Positions 22,693 through 24,036 of a stretch of 24,036 nt of DNA are shown here, piece after piece. Under the pieces are notes generated by a model. The model was not told the DNA's origin. It ran no database searches and saw only the letters and a program-made list of their open reading frames with translations. The first letter of the stretch is position 1. Each line of letters begins with the position of its first letter. Origin of the DNA: Euryarchaeota archaeon UBA171 (lineage in GTDB: Archaea; Thermoplasmatota; Poseidoniia; Poseidoniales; Thalassarchaeaceae); the NCBI GenBank assembly GCA_002497295.1, contig DANO01000020.1, positions 1-24,036 on the forward strand, read 5' to 3'. The position numbers were made by a program, and so were the translations under genes.

Positions 22693-24036
22693 ATGACTGA
22701 AATAATCCGAGGTAAAATTCTGACCTTCTCAGCGGTTTTGATGATGATTTTTGTCACTATGGCGCAAATGGTAGGGGACGTGGAATTAGAAGATGAGCTG
22801 GGGGTGTATCGATTTACCTCATCAGATACAGGATCGCCAATTCAATACACTAGTTCTCACACTACCGTTCTGGTTGGACCGTCGGATAGAACTGCCATAT
22901 TGGAGATGCCGGGAGGGCATGACTATTCTCGGCCCTTGCCCCTTGTAGTGGCCTTACACGGATTCAGCAACAGTGGTCAAGAAGTAACGTACAACATGGG
23001 GCTGACAAACAGCGTCCATAACAATGAGCATTTACTCCTCAGGCCCGATGGAACACAGCATTCTGGGTTTGGGAATCCGAGATTCTGGAATGCAACGGAT
23101 GCGTGCTGCAACGAAGGATTGTTGTGGGGTCCGACGCATTCTGATGATGTCAATTGGTTGGAGGACATCGTGTCTGATGCGGTCTTAAATTACGGGGCTG
23201 ACCCCGAGGGAGTCATATTCATGGGTTTCTCGAATGGGGGATTCATGTCCCATAGGATGGCATGCGATAGAGGTTCGCTGATGAGGGCAATTGTAGCGCT
23301 AAATGGCGTGACGTGGGACGATTTCAGCATGTGCCCGGATACTGGAAGGCCGGACATCCTCCATGTCCATGCAACATCTGATACCACGATTGAATATGAA
23401 GGAGGGAATAACAACGGAAATGACTTCCCTTCGGCAAATACTACCCTCGCAAACTGGGCCTCGAGAAAGGGTTGCGATCTCCAGAGGTCGCCGGTCGGCA
23501 CTTTGGATTTGGTAAATTCACTATCTGGGGACGAGACGGATAAATTCGACTATGTCAACTGCAATTCTGGTGAGCGGCTATCACATTGGAGAATAAATGA
23601 TGGAGTGCACAATGACATGCCCTTCGATGGAGTAGATGTTTGGGCTGATGAGGCGTTTGGATGGGCTATTCAAGGATTCATCAGAGACTCAGACGGCGAT
23701 GGTTATAGAGACGATGTTGATGCATTCATGTACAATCCTAACGAGTGGCTAGATGCGGATGGGGACGGTGTTGGCCACAACACAGACGGATGCGATGACG
23801 ATCCTTCTGCTTGGAGCGACATTGACGGGGATGGTTATTGTGGAACTGAGGATGCGTTCCCTAGCGACCCGGATGAGTGGATGGATACCGATGGAGACGG
23901 TGTCGGTGACAATGGAGACGTTTTCCCTGCAGATCCGGCCGATTGGGACGACACTGATGGGGACGGAGTAGGAGATAATACGGATGCGTTCCCGCTCTGG
24001 CCCGGTGAATCTGCCGACACGGATGGAGACGGCATA
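22693..24036 (+). CDS. Secreted polyhydroxybutyrate depolymerase/feruloyl esterase-like enzyme with thrombospondin type 3 repeats (partial)
   Basis: Reads open for 448 codons from the ATG at 22693 to the right edge. Residues 7-27 are a hydrophobic signal or anchor. Residues 55-330 are an alpha/beta hydrolase of the CE1/LpqC/PHB-depolymerase type: PLVVALHGFSNSGQ, RPDGTQ, FWNATDACCNEG (family GCC-like turn), nucleophile elbow MGFSNGGFMSH (Ser180), acid region HATSD (Asp230) and GVHNDMP (His306). From residue 332 on, Asp-rich TSP3-type calcium repeats run at least to the edge (DSDGDGYRDDVDAF, DADGDGVGHNTDG, DTDGDGVGDN), with DAFP-type spacers. These repeats would stiffen a calcium-bound stalk on the cell surface. 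The substrate may be a polyester or an ester-linked polysaccharide; the C-terminus is missing. Confidence 0.88.
   Translation, partial: MTEIIRGKILTFSAVLMMIFVTMAQMVGDVELEDELGVYRFTSSDTGSPIQYTSSHTTVLVGPSDRTAILEMPGGHDYSRPLPLVVALHGFSNSGQEVTYNMGLTNSVHNNEHLLLRPDGTQHSGFGNPRFWNATDACCNEGLLWGPTHSDDVNWLEDIVSDAVLNYGADPEGVIFMGFSNGGFMSHRMACDRGSLMRAIVALNGVTWDDFSMCPDTGRPDILHVHATSDTTIEYEGGNNNGNDFPSANTTLANWASRKGCDLQRSPVGTLDLVNSLSGDETDKFDYVNCNSGERLSHWRINDGVHNDMPFDGVDVWADEAFGWAIQGFIRDSDGDGYRDDVDAFMYNPNEWLDADGDGVGHNTDGCDDDPSAWSDIDGDGYCGTEDAFPSDPDEWMDTDGDGVGDNGDVFPADPADWDDTDGDGVGDNTDAFPLWPGESADTDGDGI
23686..24036 (+). repeat. Tandem thrombospondin type 3 calcium-binding repeats (DNA and protein level)
   Basis: A GATGGxGACGGxGT-like unit recurs, coding D-x-D-G-D-G-x-G-D-N, separated by DAFP-x-x-P-x-E/D-W spacers. 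At least five units are visible and the array continues past the edge. Such arrays often vary in unit number between strains. Confidence 0.85.

Overview
The window looks like a gene-dense piece of a euryarchaeal chromosome, most likely a planktonic marine lineage such as Marine Group II / Poseidoniales. The domain call rests on an archaeal-type MCM helicase, GatE (an archaea-specific subunit of Glu-tRNA(Gln) amidotransferase), an archaeal-style Trm1 and a PAC2-family proteasome-assembly protein. The lineage call is an inference from mid-range GC, very tight gene packing, short leaders with TATA-like boxes, and a secreted esterase with thrombospondin type 3 calcium repeats. No rRNA, tRNA, CRISPR array, insertion sequence or integrase was seen. 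The two end genes run off the window.

Layout. 1-5414 (minus) is a coupled run mcm > gatE > secreted PQQ-type beta-propeller, with gene overlaps of 10 and 4 bases. The short region upstream of mcm carries one good and one poor resemblance to an archaeal origin recognition box. 5604-6661 (plus) holds a PPC/DUF296 protein and a small alpha/beta hydrolase. 6662-12948 (minus) is a complete branched-chain amino-acid-type ABC importer: lipoprotein binding protein (livK), one giant permease that joins LivH and LivM through a TM2-like membrane segment, then livG and livF. The junctions of this operon hold RNA-type hairpins. 13159-15574 (plus) holds purM and trm1. 15580-18972 (minus) holds a photolyase fused to a renalase-like FAD oxidoreductase, followed by moaA. 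19174-19737 (plus) is an NfuA-type Fe-S carrier and 19746-20558 (minus) the PAC2 protein. 20601-21562 (plus) is an unrecognised protein overlapping a pentapeptide-repeat gene. 21575-22560 (minus) is a hotdog thioesterase and a four-helix membrane protein. 22693 to the right edge (plus) is the secreted esterase with calcium repeats.

How it fits together. The contents are mostly housekeeping (replication, Gln-tRNA formation, tRNA methylation, purine and molybdopterin synthesis, Fe-S supply, proteasome assembly) with functions suited to a sunlit heterotroph that scavenges peptides and polymers (amino-acid import, photorepair, secreted hydrolase). Four convergent gene pairs have only 0, 5, 8 and 12 bases between stop codons, so their transcripts almost certainly overlap. 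The most unusual items are the LivH-TM2-LivM fusion with its structured operon junctions, the photolyase-oxidoreductase fusion, the ORB-like element upstream of mcm, and several palindromic operator-like sites in divergent promoter regions.
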